DNA from: Pseudarthrobacter sp. GA104
GTDB taxonomy: Bacteria; Actinomycetota; Actinomycetes; Actinomycetales; Micrococcaceae
Reading direction: 5' to 3'
Length of the DNA stretch: 64,000 bases
Assembly (NCBI RefSeq): GCF_009741265.1
Contig: NZ_WOWL01000001.1
Span: 1,798,001 to 1,862,000, forward strand
Shown here: positions 56,175 through 64,000 of the stretch, in pieces
How the letters are laid out: every line of letters starts with the position of its first letter
Position numbering within the stretch: the stretch's first letter is position 1
Notes under the pieces: generated by a model
Databases searched by the model: none
What the model was told of the DNA's origin: nothing
Seen by the model: the letters and a program-made list of their open reading frames with translations, nothing else
Made by a program: the position numbers and the translations under genes

Positions 56175-59100
56175 ACTGTTGCCTCTTCCAGTTCCTGCGC
56201 TTCGGCAACGGACACGGACTCCCCATCCGCGCTGCCGAGGACCACCACTGCCTCTCCCGCCACCACCTGCGAACCGGCGGCCGGCAGGACGCGGAGCACA
56301 ACGCCGTCACAGGGAGCTTCCAGGACGGTTTCCATCTTCATCGCCTCCAGCGAGACCAGCGCCTGGCCCTGCACCACCCGGTCGCCTTCCGCCACGTCAA
56401 CCTTCCAGACGCTCGCGGCGAACGGCGCGGCCACGAGGGACCCGCCGTCGGGAACAGTCACCTCATCTGCCACCGGTGAGATGACAGCGGCCAGGGCGTC
56501 GGCACGGTCGAACTCGCCGGCGTCGGCCCATGCCTGCCGTTCCACGGCGAATGCCTCGCCCTGCTTTTCCCGGAACGCCGCGATGGACTCTCGGTTTTCC
56601 TCGAGGAACACCTCGTGCTCGGCCAGCGAAAAGGTTCCGTCCTCGATCTCCACTCCGCGGCCGCGGCCGGCGGCCATGTCCGCACGGAGATCCAGGAGTT
56701 CCTCGGGGCTGACCGGGTACCAGGAGATCCGGTCGAAGAAGCGCAGCAGCCACGGCGAACCGGGCTCGAACGGGGCGGACTCCGCGTAGCGCGACCAGAC
56801 CTGGGTGGTGCGGCCTACGAACTGGTAGCCGCCAGGTCCTTCCATGCCGTAGATGCACATGTACGCGCCCCCGATGCCCACCGCGTTTTCCGGGGTCCAG
56901 GTGCGGGCGGGGTTGTACTTGGTGGTGACCAGGCGGTGCCGGGGATCCAGCGGCGTGGCCACCGGGGCGCCAAGGTAGACGTCGCCCAGCCCGAGGACCA
57001 GGTACTCGGCGTTGAACACGGTGTCGAAGACGTCACTGACCGAGTCCAGGCCGTTGATCCGCCGGATGAATTCGATGTTCCAGGGGCACCAGGGGGCGTC
57101 GTCGCGGACGCCCGCCATGTAGCGTTCGATTGCCTCGCGGGTGGCCGGGTCGTCCCAGGACAGCGGCAGCCGGACGGTGCGGCTGGGAACCACCAGCTCG
57201 GAACTCGCCGGCAGTGCCGCCTCGATCTCCCGGACCAGTCCCAGCAGGCGCTTCGTGGACAGGACCGCGGGATCCACCTTGACCTGCAGGGAGCGGATGC
57301 CCGGGGTGAGGTCCACGATGCCCGGAACGCGGAGCTGTTCGAGGTGCTGGTGCAGGGCGTGCACCCGGGCGCGGAGGCCGAGGTCCAGGACCATTTCGCC
57401 GTACTCCACAAGCAGGTTGTCGTCGCCGGAGCGGCGGTAGGTGACCGCGGGACGGCCGGGACCTTCCGGCACCCGGCCCAGCACGCCGTCGTCGCCATCC
57501 CCGCGCGGGGCAGGCAGGCTGGCGGCAGCGGCAGTGGCCTTCGACAGGTCCCCGGACCAGCCGGCGTCGCCGGGCAGCACCAGCTGCCGGCCGGGGCCGA
57601 GGTCCCTGGCCGACGGCGCCTGGCTGACGCGGACGGGAACGAACCGGACCTTGTCCCCCGGCCGGAGCTGGCCGAGCTTCCAGCGATCGGCGGTCACCAC
57701 GGTGACCGGGCAGACGAACCCGCCCAGGCTGGGGCCGTCCGGGCCGAGCAGGATGGGGGTGTCGCCGGTGAAGTCCAGGGCACCCACCGAGTACGCGGTG
57801 TCATGGATGTTGGACGGGTGCAGTCCGGCCTCGCCGCCGTCGGTCCTGGCCCAGCGCGGCTTGGGGCCGGTCAGCCGGACGCCGGTGCGGGCGGAGTTGA
57901 AGTGGACCTCGTACTCGGATGCATACAGCTCTTCGATGTCTTCGCGCTGGAAGAACTCCGGGGCACCGTGCGGGCCTTCCGTCACGGCGAGTTCCCAAGT
58001 GGAGCTAAGGGCGGGACGGCTGTCGAGGGGCACTGCTGCTGCGGGGGCTTCTTCAAGTGCGCCGGCGGACGGGGCAACGGCGCGAAGCACGTCGCCGGCG
58101 CGCAGGACCCGTCCGGCGTGCCCGCCGAACTGGCCGAGCGTGAAGGTGGAGGCGCTGCCCAGGTACGGCGGAATGTCCAGGCCGCCCTGGAACAGGATGT
58201 AGCCGCGCAGGCCTTTGCCGCCGGCCGTGCCGACGTCGAGCGTTCCTCCCGCGGGGACCGTCACCGGCGTCCAGGCGGGCACCTCCTGCCCGTCAACCGT
58301 CACTGCCACCTCCGCGCCGGTGACGCAGACAGTGGTGGCGTGCGTGAAGGCCAGGCTGGGGCCGGTCATGGTGAATTCGAGGCCGGGCGCACCTTCCGGG
58401 TTGCCCAGGGCGGTGTTGCCGAGCCGGAAGGACAGATCGTCCATGGGCCCGCTCGGCGGGACGCCGATCTGCCACAGTCCGGTCCGGCCGGGCCAGTCCT
58501 GCACGCTGGTCTGCAGCCCGGGGCGGCCAACGGTGATGCGCGGTTCGGGGTCGCCCACGTTGTCCAGGGTGCTCGTGGAGTGCTCGACGCTGCGGACCAC
58601 GTCCAGGGCGGTGGCGGCGCGGAGCAGCCCTAAGTTGGTCTCGATGCCGTCGATCATGGTGCCGGCGAGCGCGGCGGCCAGCCGGTCGAAAGCTTCGGTG
58701 CGGTCAGTGCCGGAAGTGATGATCTTGCCCAGGAGCGGATCGTAGTTGGTGGACACTTCGGTGCCCGTTTCGGCCCAGGCGTCCACCCGGACGTCCGCCG
58801 TTGCGGGGTAGGCGGCGTTGGTGACGGTTCCGGCGCTGGGCTGGAAGCCGCGGGCCGGATCCTCGGCATACACGCGGGCCTCCACGGCGTGGCCGGTCAC
58901 GGGCAGGCTGTCCGGCACTCCTTCAAGGACGGTGGTGGCTTCGCCGCCGCCCTGGGCAAGGCGGAGCATCCATTCCACCAGGTCCACCCCGGTGACGGCT
59001 TCGGTGACGGGGTGCTCCACTTGGAGCCGGGCGTTCACTTCCAGGAAGGACGCTTCCTTGCGGGCGGAGTCGTAGACGAACTCGACCGTGCCGGCCGAGC

Positions 59101-59926
59101 GGTAGTTTAGGGAGGCGCAGAGGGCCCGGGAGCTGCGGTGCAGTTCTTCGCGCAGTTCGTCCGGGAGGTCGGGTGCGGGTGCCTCCTCGAGGACTTTCTG
59201 GTGGCGGCGCTGCAGGGAGCAGTCGCGGTCGCCCAGGCTGACCACACGGCCCTCGCCGTCGCCAAAGATCTGCACCTCGACGTGCCGGGCGTTCTCCACG
59301 TACCGCTCGGCGAAAACCCCTGCGGTGCCAAAGCTGGCCCCGGCCAGGCGGGCCACGCGGGGGAAGCTGTCCACGAGCTCGGCCTCGTTGCGGCAGACCG
59401 TCATGCCGATCCCGCCGCCACCTCCGGTGGCCTTGAGCATCAGCGGGAAGCCAATCGCGGTGCTGGCCGCAACGGCGTCGTCCACGTCCCCAAGCAGCCC
59501 TGAACCGGCGATCATCGGCACCCCGGCTGCCCGCGCGGCGTCGCGCGCTGTGTGCTTGGTGCCGAAGATGCGCAGCTGCTCGGCGGTAGGGCCCACGAAG
59601 ACAAGTCCCGCCGCTTCCACGGCCTCGGCGAAGGCGGCGTCCTCGGAGAGGAAGCCGTAGCCGGGATGGATGGCGCCGGCGCCGGTTTCCTTTGCCGCCG
59701 CCAGGATTGCGTCCACCCGGAGGTAGGACTCCTTGGCCGGCGCGGGCCCCAGCAGTACAGCCTCGTCGGCGAGCCGGACGTGCTTGGCGCCGCGGTCCGC
59801 CTCGGAGAAGACGGCAACGGTGCGCAGTCCCAGCTTCTTCGCGGATTCGATGATGCGGCAGGCGATTTCGCCGCGGTTGGCGATCAGGAGGGTGTCGAAC
59901 GTGTTCGACGTGTCAATGGAGTTCAC
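56171..59926 (-). CDS. Urea carboxylase / guanidine carboxylase
   Basis: The 1251-residue biotin enzyme has a biotin carboxylase domain (LLIANRGEIACRIIESAKKLG through the ATP-grasp part GGGGIGMTVCRNEAELV), carboxyltransferase KipA- and KipI-like halves (RFVPVRVSQAPSARD and VRLPLSWDDPATREAIERYMAGVRDDAPWCPWN) and a C-terminal biotinyl domain with K1197 in EAMKMET. The start is GTG at 59926, overlapping the previous gene by 4 bp. The two DUF1989 partners raise the possibility that guanidine rather than urea is the substrate. Confidence 0.9.
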   Translation of the reverse strand: MNSIDTSNTFDTLLIANRGEIACRIIESAKKLGLRTVAVFSEADRGAKHVRLADEAVLLGPAPAKESYLRVDAILAAAKETGAGAIHPGYGFLSEDAAFAEAVEAAGLVFVGPTAEQLRIFGTKHTARDAARAAGVPMIAGSGLLGDVDDAVAASTAIGFPLMLKATGGGGGIGMTVCRNEAELVDSFPRVARLAGASFGTAGVFAERYVENARHVEVQIFGDGEGRVVSLGDRDCSLQRRHQKVLEEAPAPDLPDELREELHRSSRALCASLNYRSAGTVEFVYDSARKEASFLEVNARLQVEHPVTEAVTGVDLVEWMLRLAQGGGEATTVLEGVPDSLPVTGHAVEARVYAEDPARGFQPSAGTVTNAAYPATADVRVDAWAETGTEVSTNYDPLLGKIITSGTDRTEAFDRLAAALAGTMIDGIETNLGLLRAATALDVVRSVEHSTSTLDNVGDPEPRITVGRPGLQTSVQDWPGRTGLWQIGVPPSGPMDDLSFRLGNTALGNPEGAPGLEFTMTGPSLAFTHATTVCVTGAEVAVTVDGQEVPAWTPVTVPAGGTLDVGTAGGKGLRGYILFQGGLDIPPYLGSASTFTLGQFGGHAGRVLRAGDVLRAVAPSAGALEEAPAAAVPLDSRPALSSTWELAVTEGPHGAPEFFQREDIEELYASEYEVHFNSARTGVRLTGPKPRWARTDGGEAGLHPSNIHDTAYSVGALDFTGDTPILLGPDGPSLGGFVCPVTVVTADRWKLGQLRPGDKVRFVPVRVSQAPSARDLGPGRQLVLPGDAGWSGDLSKATAAAASLPAPRGDGDDGVLGRVPEGPGRPAVTYRRSGDDNLLVEYGEMVLDLGLRARVHALHQHLEQLRVPGIVDLTPGIRSLQVKVDPAVLSTKRLLGLVREIEAALPASSELVVPSRTVRLPLSWDDPATREAIERYMAGVRDDAPWCPWNIEFIRRINGLDSVSDVFDTVFNAEYLVLGLGDVYLGAPVATPLDPRHRLVTTKYNPARTWTPENAVGIGGAYMCIYGMEGPGGYQFVGRTTQVWSRYAESAPFEPGSPWLLRFFDRISWYPVSPEELLDLRADMAAGRGRGVEIEDGTFSLAEHEVFLEENRESIAAFREKQGEAFAVERQAWADAGEFDRADALAAVISPVADEVTVPDGGSLVAAPFAASVWKVDVAEGDRVVQGQALVSLEAMKMETVLEAPCDGVVLRVLPAAGSQVVAGEAVVVLGSADGESVSVAEAQELEEATV

Positions 59927-60600
59927 AGCGCAGCCTCCGGCCGGGTGACGATCATGCGGACGGGGGTGGGGTTGAAGCCGTTGCAGGGGTTGTTGACCTG
60001 CGGGCAGTTGGACACCAGGACCAGGGTGTCCACCTCGGCCCGCAGCGCCACGCGCTTCCCGGGCGCGGACAGCCCGTCCACGATGCCCAGGGCGCCGTCC
60101 GGGTCCACCGGGACGTTCATGAACCAGTTGATGTTGGACACCAGGTCCCGTTTGCACAGGCCCCAGCGCGAGCCCTCGATCAGGAAGTTCTCCACGCAGG
60201 CGTGCTGTTCGCGGGTGTGCTGGCCGTAGCGGAGGGTGTTGGATTCCTGTGAGCAGGCGCCGCCGATGGTGTCGTGCACGCCCACCTCGTCCGCAACGAC
60301 GGTCATCAGGGGCGCGCCGGTTTCCGCCCGCAGGACGGAACCCGTGGTCAGGACAATCGACTGCTGTTGCGCAATGGTGACGGCGGCGGAGTACCGCACG
60401 GAGGTGTCGTCTGCCGCGTACAGCAGGCAGTCCACGGCCTGGTTGCCTTCCAGGTCCACAATGGTCAGCACGTCGCCGGCGGAGACGACGGCGGACCAGG
60501 GGCCGCGGGCCTCGACGAGCTCGTCGAGGACCACGTCGCCGGGAGCCAGGGCAATGTCGCGGGCGCCTGCTGCGGGAGCGGCGGAGGTGGCGGTATTCAT
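59923..60600 (-). CDS. Urea-carboxylase-associated protein (DUF1989), shorter partner
   Basis: The 225-residue DUF1989 protein has VLTIVDLEGNQAVDCLLYAADD, GGACSQESNTLRYG and NINWFMNVPVDPDG segments with conserved Cys and acidic residues, and ends NPCNGFNPTPVRMIV. Paired DUF1989 proteins next to carboxylases of this type have been shown in other bacteria to form carboxyguanidine deiminase (CgdAB). Which of the two is CgdA or CgdB is not clear here. Confidence 0.85.
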   Translation of the reverse strand: MNTATSAAPAAGARDIALAPGDVVLDELVEARGPWSAVVSAGDVLTIVDLEGNQAVDCLLYAADDTSVRYSAAVTIAQQQSIVLTTGSVLRAETGAPLMTVVADEVGVHDTIGGACSQESNTLRYGQHTREQHACVENFLIEGSRWGLCKRDLVSNINWFMNVPVDPDGALGIVDGLSAPGKRVALRAEVDTLVLVSNCPQVNNPCNGFNPTPVRMIVTRPEAAL

Positions 60601-61481
60601 CGGGCGTTCCTCGCGGTCAGATCGTGTTCGGTGTTGTGCAGTGCCTGCAGGTGTTCGGGAGCCAGGGGCCCGGTGAGCGCTCCGGATTCCAGTGCCGCCA
60701 GGTCCAGCGGCGCATGCCAGGCCACGATGTCGACGGCAGTCCCGGTGAAGTCAGGTCGCGGGTCCAGGGGGTGGGCGGTGTTGGCCAGTACCAGCACGGT
60801 GTCCAGCTGGAGCAGGAGTTCGACGGCGGCGCCCGGCCCGGCGCTCCCGGTGAAGGTGATGCTGCCGGCGGGGTCCACGGTGATGCCCTTGAAGAGGGTC
60901 AGCGACGGCGCCACGTCACGCGGGCCAAGGCCGTTCTTGAGCGCTCCAAGGGTAAGCAGCTCGCGGGCGGCAGGGGATCCACTGTGGGCGGTGCCCGCAC
61001 CGTACCGTGCCGTGTTGCCCGCCAGTGTGGTGGCGCCCGTCAGGGCGTCGTGGCGGGAGGAGGCATCGGCGACGATCGTGGCCATCAGGCGGCCGGCGTC
61101 GGAAAGCAGCGGGTGGCCTGTTGAGGGGTAGGCCTGCCAGGGCACCTTGACGGTGTCCGCGATGTTGAGCCGCTCGTGCAGGGCTCCGGCGCGGTAGAGG
61201 AGGGCGTGCACGCAGGCGTCGCCGGAGGTGTCCGTGAGCCTGATCCTGGTGCCCCGGGCCAGGGTCATGGTGGTGTAGCGCCCGAAGGCGAGGGATTCGG
61301 CCCACGTGGGCTGGGCGGCGGCGTCCCCGGTGAGGCCGGCGGTCAGGCGGTCGGGCGCGGAGGCGGCGGGCACAAACCGCATCGTGTCAACGGTCCTGCC
61401 GTGCTGCTCCCGGGCGTGGGCGCGGGCGCCTGCCGTGGTGGCGGTGCCGGCCGATGCCGGGCTTTCGGTTACTTGTGTCAT
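60597..61481 (-). CDS. Urea-carboxylase-associated protein (DUF1989), longer partner
   Basis: The 294-residue DUF1989 protein has RGTRIRLTDTSGDACVHALLYRAG, SDAGRLMATIVADASSRHD, NTARYGAGTAHS and LTLFKGITVDPAGSITF. It overlaps the shorter partner by four bases. With it, a deiminase producing allophanate from carboxyguanidine is likely. An accessory role in urea carboxylation is the older explanation. Confidence 0.85.
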   Translation of the reverse strand: MTQVTESPASAGTATTAGARAHAREQHGRTVDTMRFVPAASAPDRLTAGLTGDAAAQPTWAESLAFGRYTTMTLARGTRIRLTDTSGDACVHALLYRAGALHERLNIADTVKVPWQAYPSTGHPLLSDAGRLMATIVADASSRHDALTGATTLAGNTARYGAGTAHSGSPAARELLTLGALKNGLGPRDVAPSLTLFKGITVDPAGSITFTGSAGPGAAVELLLQLDTVLVLANTAHPLDPRPDFTGTAVDIVAWHAPLDLAALESGALTGPLAPEHLQALHNTEHDLTARNAR

Positions 61482-61571
61482 GTCTATCCCGTGTTGTTCT
61501 GGAGCGCGGTTCGTTGCGTGTGGTTGTTCCCGGAGCTGTTGTTCCGCAAGCCGGGGTGGAGCTCCGGCGCG

Positions 61572-63074
61572 TCAGGCCTTCGAAGCCAGGTTCCGGCGTC
61601 GGACCCACATCCCCAGGAGCAGGACGACGGCGACCATCAGCGGCGCTGAGTAAAGGAGGAGTCCGTTTTCGCCGGAGGGGTCGTAGACCTCCGGACGCGG
61701 CCAGGCAAGGTTGACCACCATGACGGCCCCATAGAGGACGGCGAGGATGTTCACCGGGAGCCCCCAGCGGCCCAGCGAGAAGAGTCCTTCAGGCAGCGCC
61801 TGCCCCACCCGGTTCCAGTCGCCGCGGAGCCTGTTGAGGAGCTGCGGCACGGTGACCAGGAGGTAGGCGATGTAGACCATGACGATGCAAACGCTGCAGA
61901 GGGTGGTGAACAGGGCGGCGTTGCCAACGTTGATGGCAAGGACGCCGACGGCCAGGGCGCCGATGGCGATCGACGGCCACATGGGCGTACCCCGGGTGGG
62001 GTGGACTGTCGACAGCAGGGCGGACGCGGGCAGCTTGCCGTCGCGGGCCATGGAGAACACCAGCCGGGAACCGGCGGTCTGGATGGCCAGGGTGCAGACG
62101 AAGATGGCGATGGCCACGTCCACCAGCAGGACCTTGCCCCAGAACGTGCCCAGGACGGCGGTGAGGACGTAGGGCAGGCCCTCGGTGGCAAGGCGGCCGT
62201 CGTCGAGGCTTGGGGCGGCCATCAGGGCCGTGATGATCATCAGGGCGCCGCCGATGCCCGAGATGAGCAGGGCGGAAAGAATGGTGCGCGGCGCTGTCCG
62301 GCGCGGGTCCTTGGTTTCTTCCGAGAGTTCGCCGGCGGAGTTGAAGCCCACCATCACGTAGGCGGCCATCAGGCCGGACACCAGGAAGGCTCCCACGGCG
62401 CCGAGCTCGGATGTCTGGAGCACGGTGGTGTCCGCAACAACCTCAGGTCCGCGCTGGGCTGCGCTGATGAGGGCGAGGATGACGGCCACGACGCCGACGA
62501 TCTCGCAGGTGACGCCCACCGAGTTGACGTGGGCCATCAGCTTGACGCCGAGCGAGTTGATGATGGTGGTGGCCACCAGGAGGACTGCACCGAGGATGAC
62601 GGCGTTGGCCGCTCCGCTGACGGTGTTGAGCGCGGGGTCACCGCCAACTATCTGGAAGCCGTCCCAGAGCTGGGGCAGCACCACCTGCAGGGCGATCGCG
62701 GCGGCGGCGGCTGTCACCACCTGGGCAATGGCCATGAACCAGCCGGCGAACCAGCCCACTCCCTCTCCCCCGACGCGGCGGGCCCACTGGTACACGGCTC
62801 CGGACAGCGGGTAGCGGGCGGCGAGTTCCGCGAAGTTGAGGGCAACGAGGAGCTGGCCCACCAGTACCACCGGCCAGGTCCAGAAGAAGGCCGGCCCCGC
62901 GAAGGAGTAGCCGAAGGCGAACAGCTGGAAGATGGTGGTCAGGATCGAGACGAAGGAAAAGCCGGCGGCAAAGGAAGCGTAGCGGCCGAGTTTCCGGTGG
63001 AGGGTGGGTTGGTAGCCAAGGGACGTCAGATCCGCGTCGTCCGCGTGGACGGCGGGAGCAATGGTTGAGGTCAT
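61572..63074 (-). CDS. Amino-acid/polyamine/organocation (APC) permease
   Basis: The 500-residue permease has about twelve transmembrane helices. Conserved APC helix 1 is SFAAGFSFVSILTTIFQLFAFGY and FNSAGELSEETKDPRRTAPR is the typical loop. It is the first gene of the carboxylase operon, so it probably imports its substrate (urea, guanidine or an amide). The ATG at 63074 is the conserved start. It is 90 bp before the DUF1989 gene. Confidence 0.92.
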   Translation of the reverse strand: MTSTIAPAVHADDADLTSLGYQPTLHRKLGRYASFAAGFSFVSILTTIFQLFAFGYSFAGPAFFWTWPVVLVGQLLVALNFAELAARYPLSGAVYQWARRVGGEGVGWFAGWFMAIAQVVTAAAAAIALQVVLPQLWDGFQIVGGDPALNTVSGAANAVILGAVLLVATTIINSLGVKLMAHVNSVGVTCEIVGVVAVILALISAAQRGPEVVADTTVLQTSELGAVGAFLVSGLMAAYVMVGFNSAGELSEETKDPRRTAPRTILSALLISGIGGALMIITALMAAPSLDDGRLATEGLPYVLTAVLGTFWGKVLLVDVAIAIFVCTLAIQTAGSRLVFSMARDGKLPASALLSTVHPTRGTPMWPSIAIGALAVGVLAINVGNAALFTTLCSVCIVMVYIAYLLVTVPQLLNRLRGDWNRVGQALPEGLFSLGRWGLPVNILAVLYGAVMVVNLAWPRPEVYDPSGENGLLLYSAPLMVAVVLLLGMWVRRRNLASKA

Positions 63075-63183
63075 CGGATTCTCCGTGGGCTGGAATGGCG
63101 GGGGCCGCCGGTTCTGCAGCACTCGGCCGAAAGCTGCGGAATACCGGTCAATTGATAGTTTTCCAGCGCGATGTCCCCAACGA

Positions 63184-63199
63184 GTTTCGCCTCTGTAAA
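63184..63199 (-). promoter_or_regulatory. Candidate GlnR half-site pair of the permease-carboxylase operon
   Basis: On the minus strand TTTAC-n6-GAAAC with exactly six bases between matches the a-b element of GlnR boxes, followed after six more bases by GGGAC. It lies 110 bp before the permease start. It is nested in an inverted repeat (GATGTCC 63170-63176, GGACATC 63208-63214; CGCCT/AGGCG inside) that could serve the divergent TetR regulator. Confidence 0.5.
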
Positions 63200-63293
63200 A
63201 GGCGCATGGACATCTTGTTTCCACGGTATTTCCGCCTCCTCACCTCCGCCCGGGGTGGCGAAGGCGTACCCGCCCGGGTGCAAGAATGATGCC

Positions 63294-63962
63294 GTGACTT
63301 CAGCCGGACCGGGACGCCCCCGCAGCCAACAGCCCTCCAGGCCAGGGGCGACTGCACGGGACGAAATCCTGGATGCGGCGGCCGAGCTTTTCACGACGCA
63401 CGGCTTCGCCAACACCTCCACCCGGTCCATTGCCGACGCTGTGGGGATCAGGCAGTCCTCGCTGTACCACCACTTCAAAACCAAGGACGACATCCTCGAG
63501 GACCTGCTGGAGGGGACCGTGCTGGGCGGGCTGAAGTTTGCCCGCGCGGTAGCCGACCTGCCCCCCGGTGAGGGGACGCCGGGAAGCCGGCTTCACGCCG
63601 TCGCCCTTTATGACGGCACGCAACTGTGCAGCTCCCGCTGGAACCTCGGAATCCTGTACCACCTGCCCGAAACCCGCGGCGGCCGGTTCGCGCGGTTCCT
63701 GGCGGACCGGCAGGAACTGCGGAACCTGTACGGGGAACTGGGCGCCGCCGTGTCCCCGGCGGGTCCTGCCGCAGCTTCGGGGAACCCCGGCGACCTGGCG
63801 TTCCGCCTCGTCGAATCCCTGGTCAACCTGCGTGCAGACGGACTGGCAACCTCGGAATCGCCGCTCCAGGCGGCCGACGCGGGGCTCATCCTCTGCGGGC
63901 TGGCCGAAGAACTCCCTGCCATCCGGGAGCAGAGCACAGTGCTCATAGGACAACTGGGCTGA
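63294..63962 (+). CDS. TetR-family regulator divergent from the permease-carboxylase operon
   Basis: The 222-residue protein has an N-terminal HTH (ILDAAAELFTTHGFANTSTRSIADAVGIRQSSLYHHFKTKDDIL, about residues 25-68) and a helical ligand domain. It is probably the local repressor of the permease/DUF1989/carboxylase/hydrolase operon, since the two share the 219-bp intergenic region. The start is GTG at 63294. The 38 bp after it to the window end hold nothing visible. Confidence 0.93.
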   Translation: MTSAGPGRPRSQQPSRPGATARDEILDAAAELFTTHGFANTSTRSIADAVGIRQSSLYHHFKTKDDILEDLLEGTVLGGLKFARAVADLPPGEGTPGSRLHAVALYDGTQLCSSRWNLGILYHLPETRGGRFARFLADRQELRNLYGELGAAVSPAGPAAASGNPGDLAFRLVESLVNLRADGLATSESPLQAADAGLILCGLAEELPAIREQSTVLIGQLG

Positions 63963-64000
63963 CCATCCCGGCGCAGCCTGAGGCGAAAATGTCTCCAGGG

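Noticed and set aside
54732..58633. Long plus-strand frames opposite the allophanate hydrolase and carboxylase genes
   Set aside because: Both are shadows of well-supported minus-strand genes with intact catalytic motifs.
63075..63293. Guanidine-I riboswitch upstream of the permease
   Set aside because: I looked for the conserved ykkC-type segments on the minus strand and did not see them; only GlnR- and TetR-type sites are visible.

Overview
The window is a 64 kb stretch of high-G+C actinobacterial chromosome. Lsr2, DisA, ClpC, an ANTAR regulator, a SigK-like ECF sigma with its zinc anti-sigma, a TreS tail and the general protein character point to Arthrobacter/Pseudarthrobacter or a close relative in the Micrococcaceae. 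This assignment is inference from family content; there is no rRNA to confirm it. One tRNA (Lys, TTT) is present. There is no rRNA operon, CRISPR array, prophage or intact insertion sequence.

Layout. 1-1.1 kb: the 3' end of treS and a hexapeptide-repeat protein. 1.1-7.5 kb (minus): a complete urease operon ureABCEFGD ending in a nickel permease, with a GlnR-type box upstream. 7.6-11.5 kb: isochorismatase-like hydrolase, LacI regulator, HhH-GPD protein and GH51 arabinofuranosidase with its own promoter/operator. 11.7-15.7 kb: GAF-ANTAR protein, then an anti-sigma/ECF sigma/sortase/DUF4397 module. 15.8-17.6 kb: a frameshifted LacI regulator, DUF302 protein, tRNA-Lys. 17.8-27 kb: phosphate supply (low-affinity Pit with DUF47 partner; pstSCAB with a PHO box), a candidate structured RNA and a FUSC-type membrane protein. 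27-31.4 kb (minus): beta-glucoside PTS operon bglF-bglA-bglG with promoter, RAT and terminator. 31.4-41.5 kb: radA, NUDIX hydrolase, ketoacyl synthase, prfC, a small-ORF locus with tandem operators, disA, mutY and secreted or hypothetical proteins. 41.5-44.1 kb: dihydroxyacetone kinase dhaKLM. 44.4-53.4 kb: acetyltransferase, S9 peptidase, clpC, lsr2 and lysS with a small membrane protein. 53.5-64 kb: alpha/beta hydrolase, then a permease/two DUF1989 proteins/biotin carboxylase/allophanate hydrolase operon and a divergent TetR regulator.

How it fits together. Two nitrogen-scavenging operons 55 kb apart (nickel urease; ATP-dependent urea or guanidine carboxylase plus allophanate hydrolase) both carry TnAC-n6-GAAAC sites typical of GlnR. 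Two phosphate systems lie side by side, with the high-affinity one preceded by an 11-nt-repeat PHO box. The PTS operon is controlled by transcript antitermination. The sortase module looks like a self-contained envelope-stress or surface-display unit in which the DUF4397 protein carries a plausible VASTG sorting signal.
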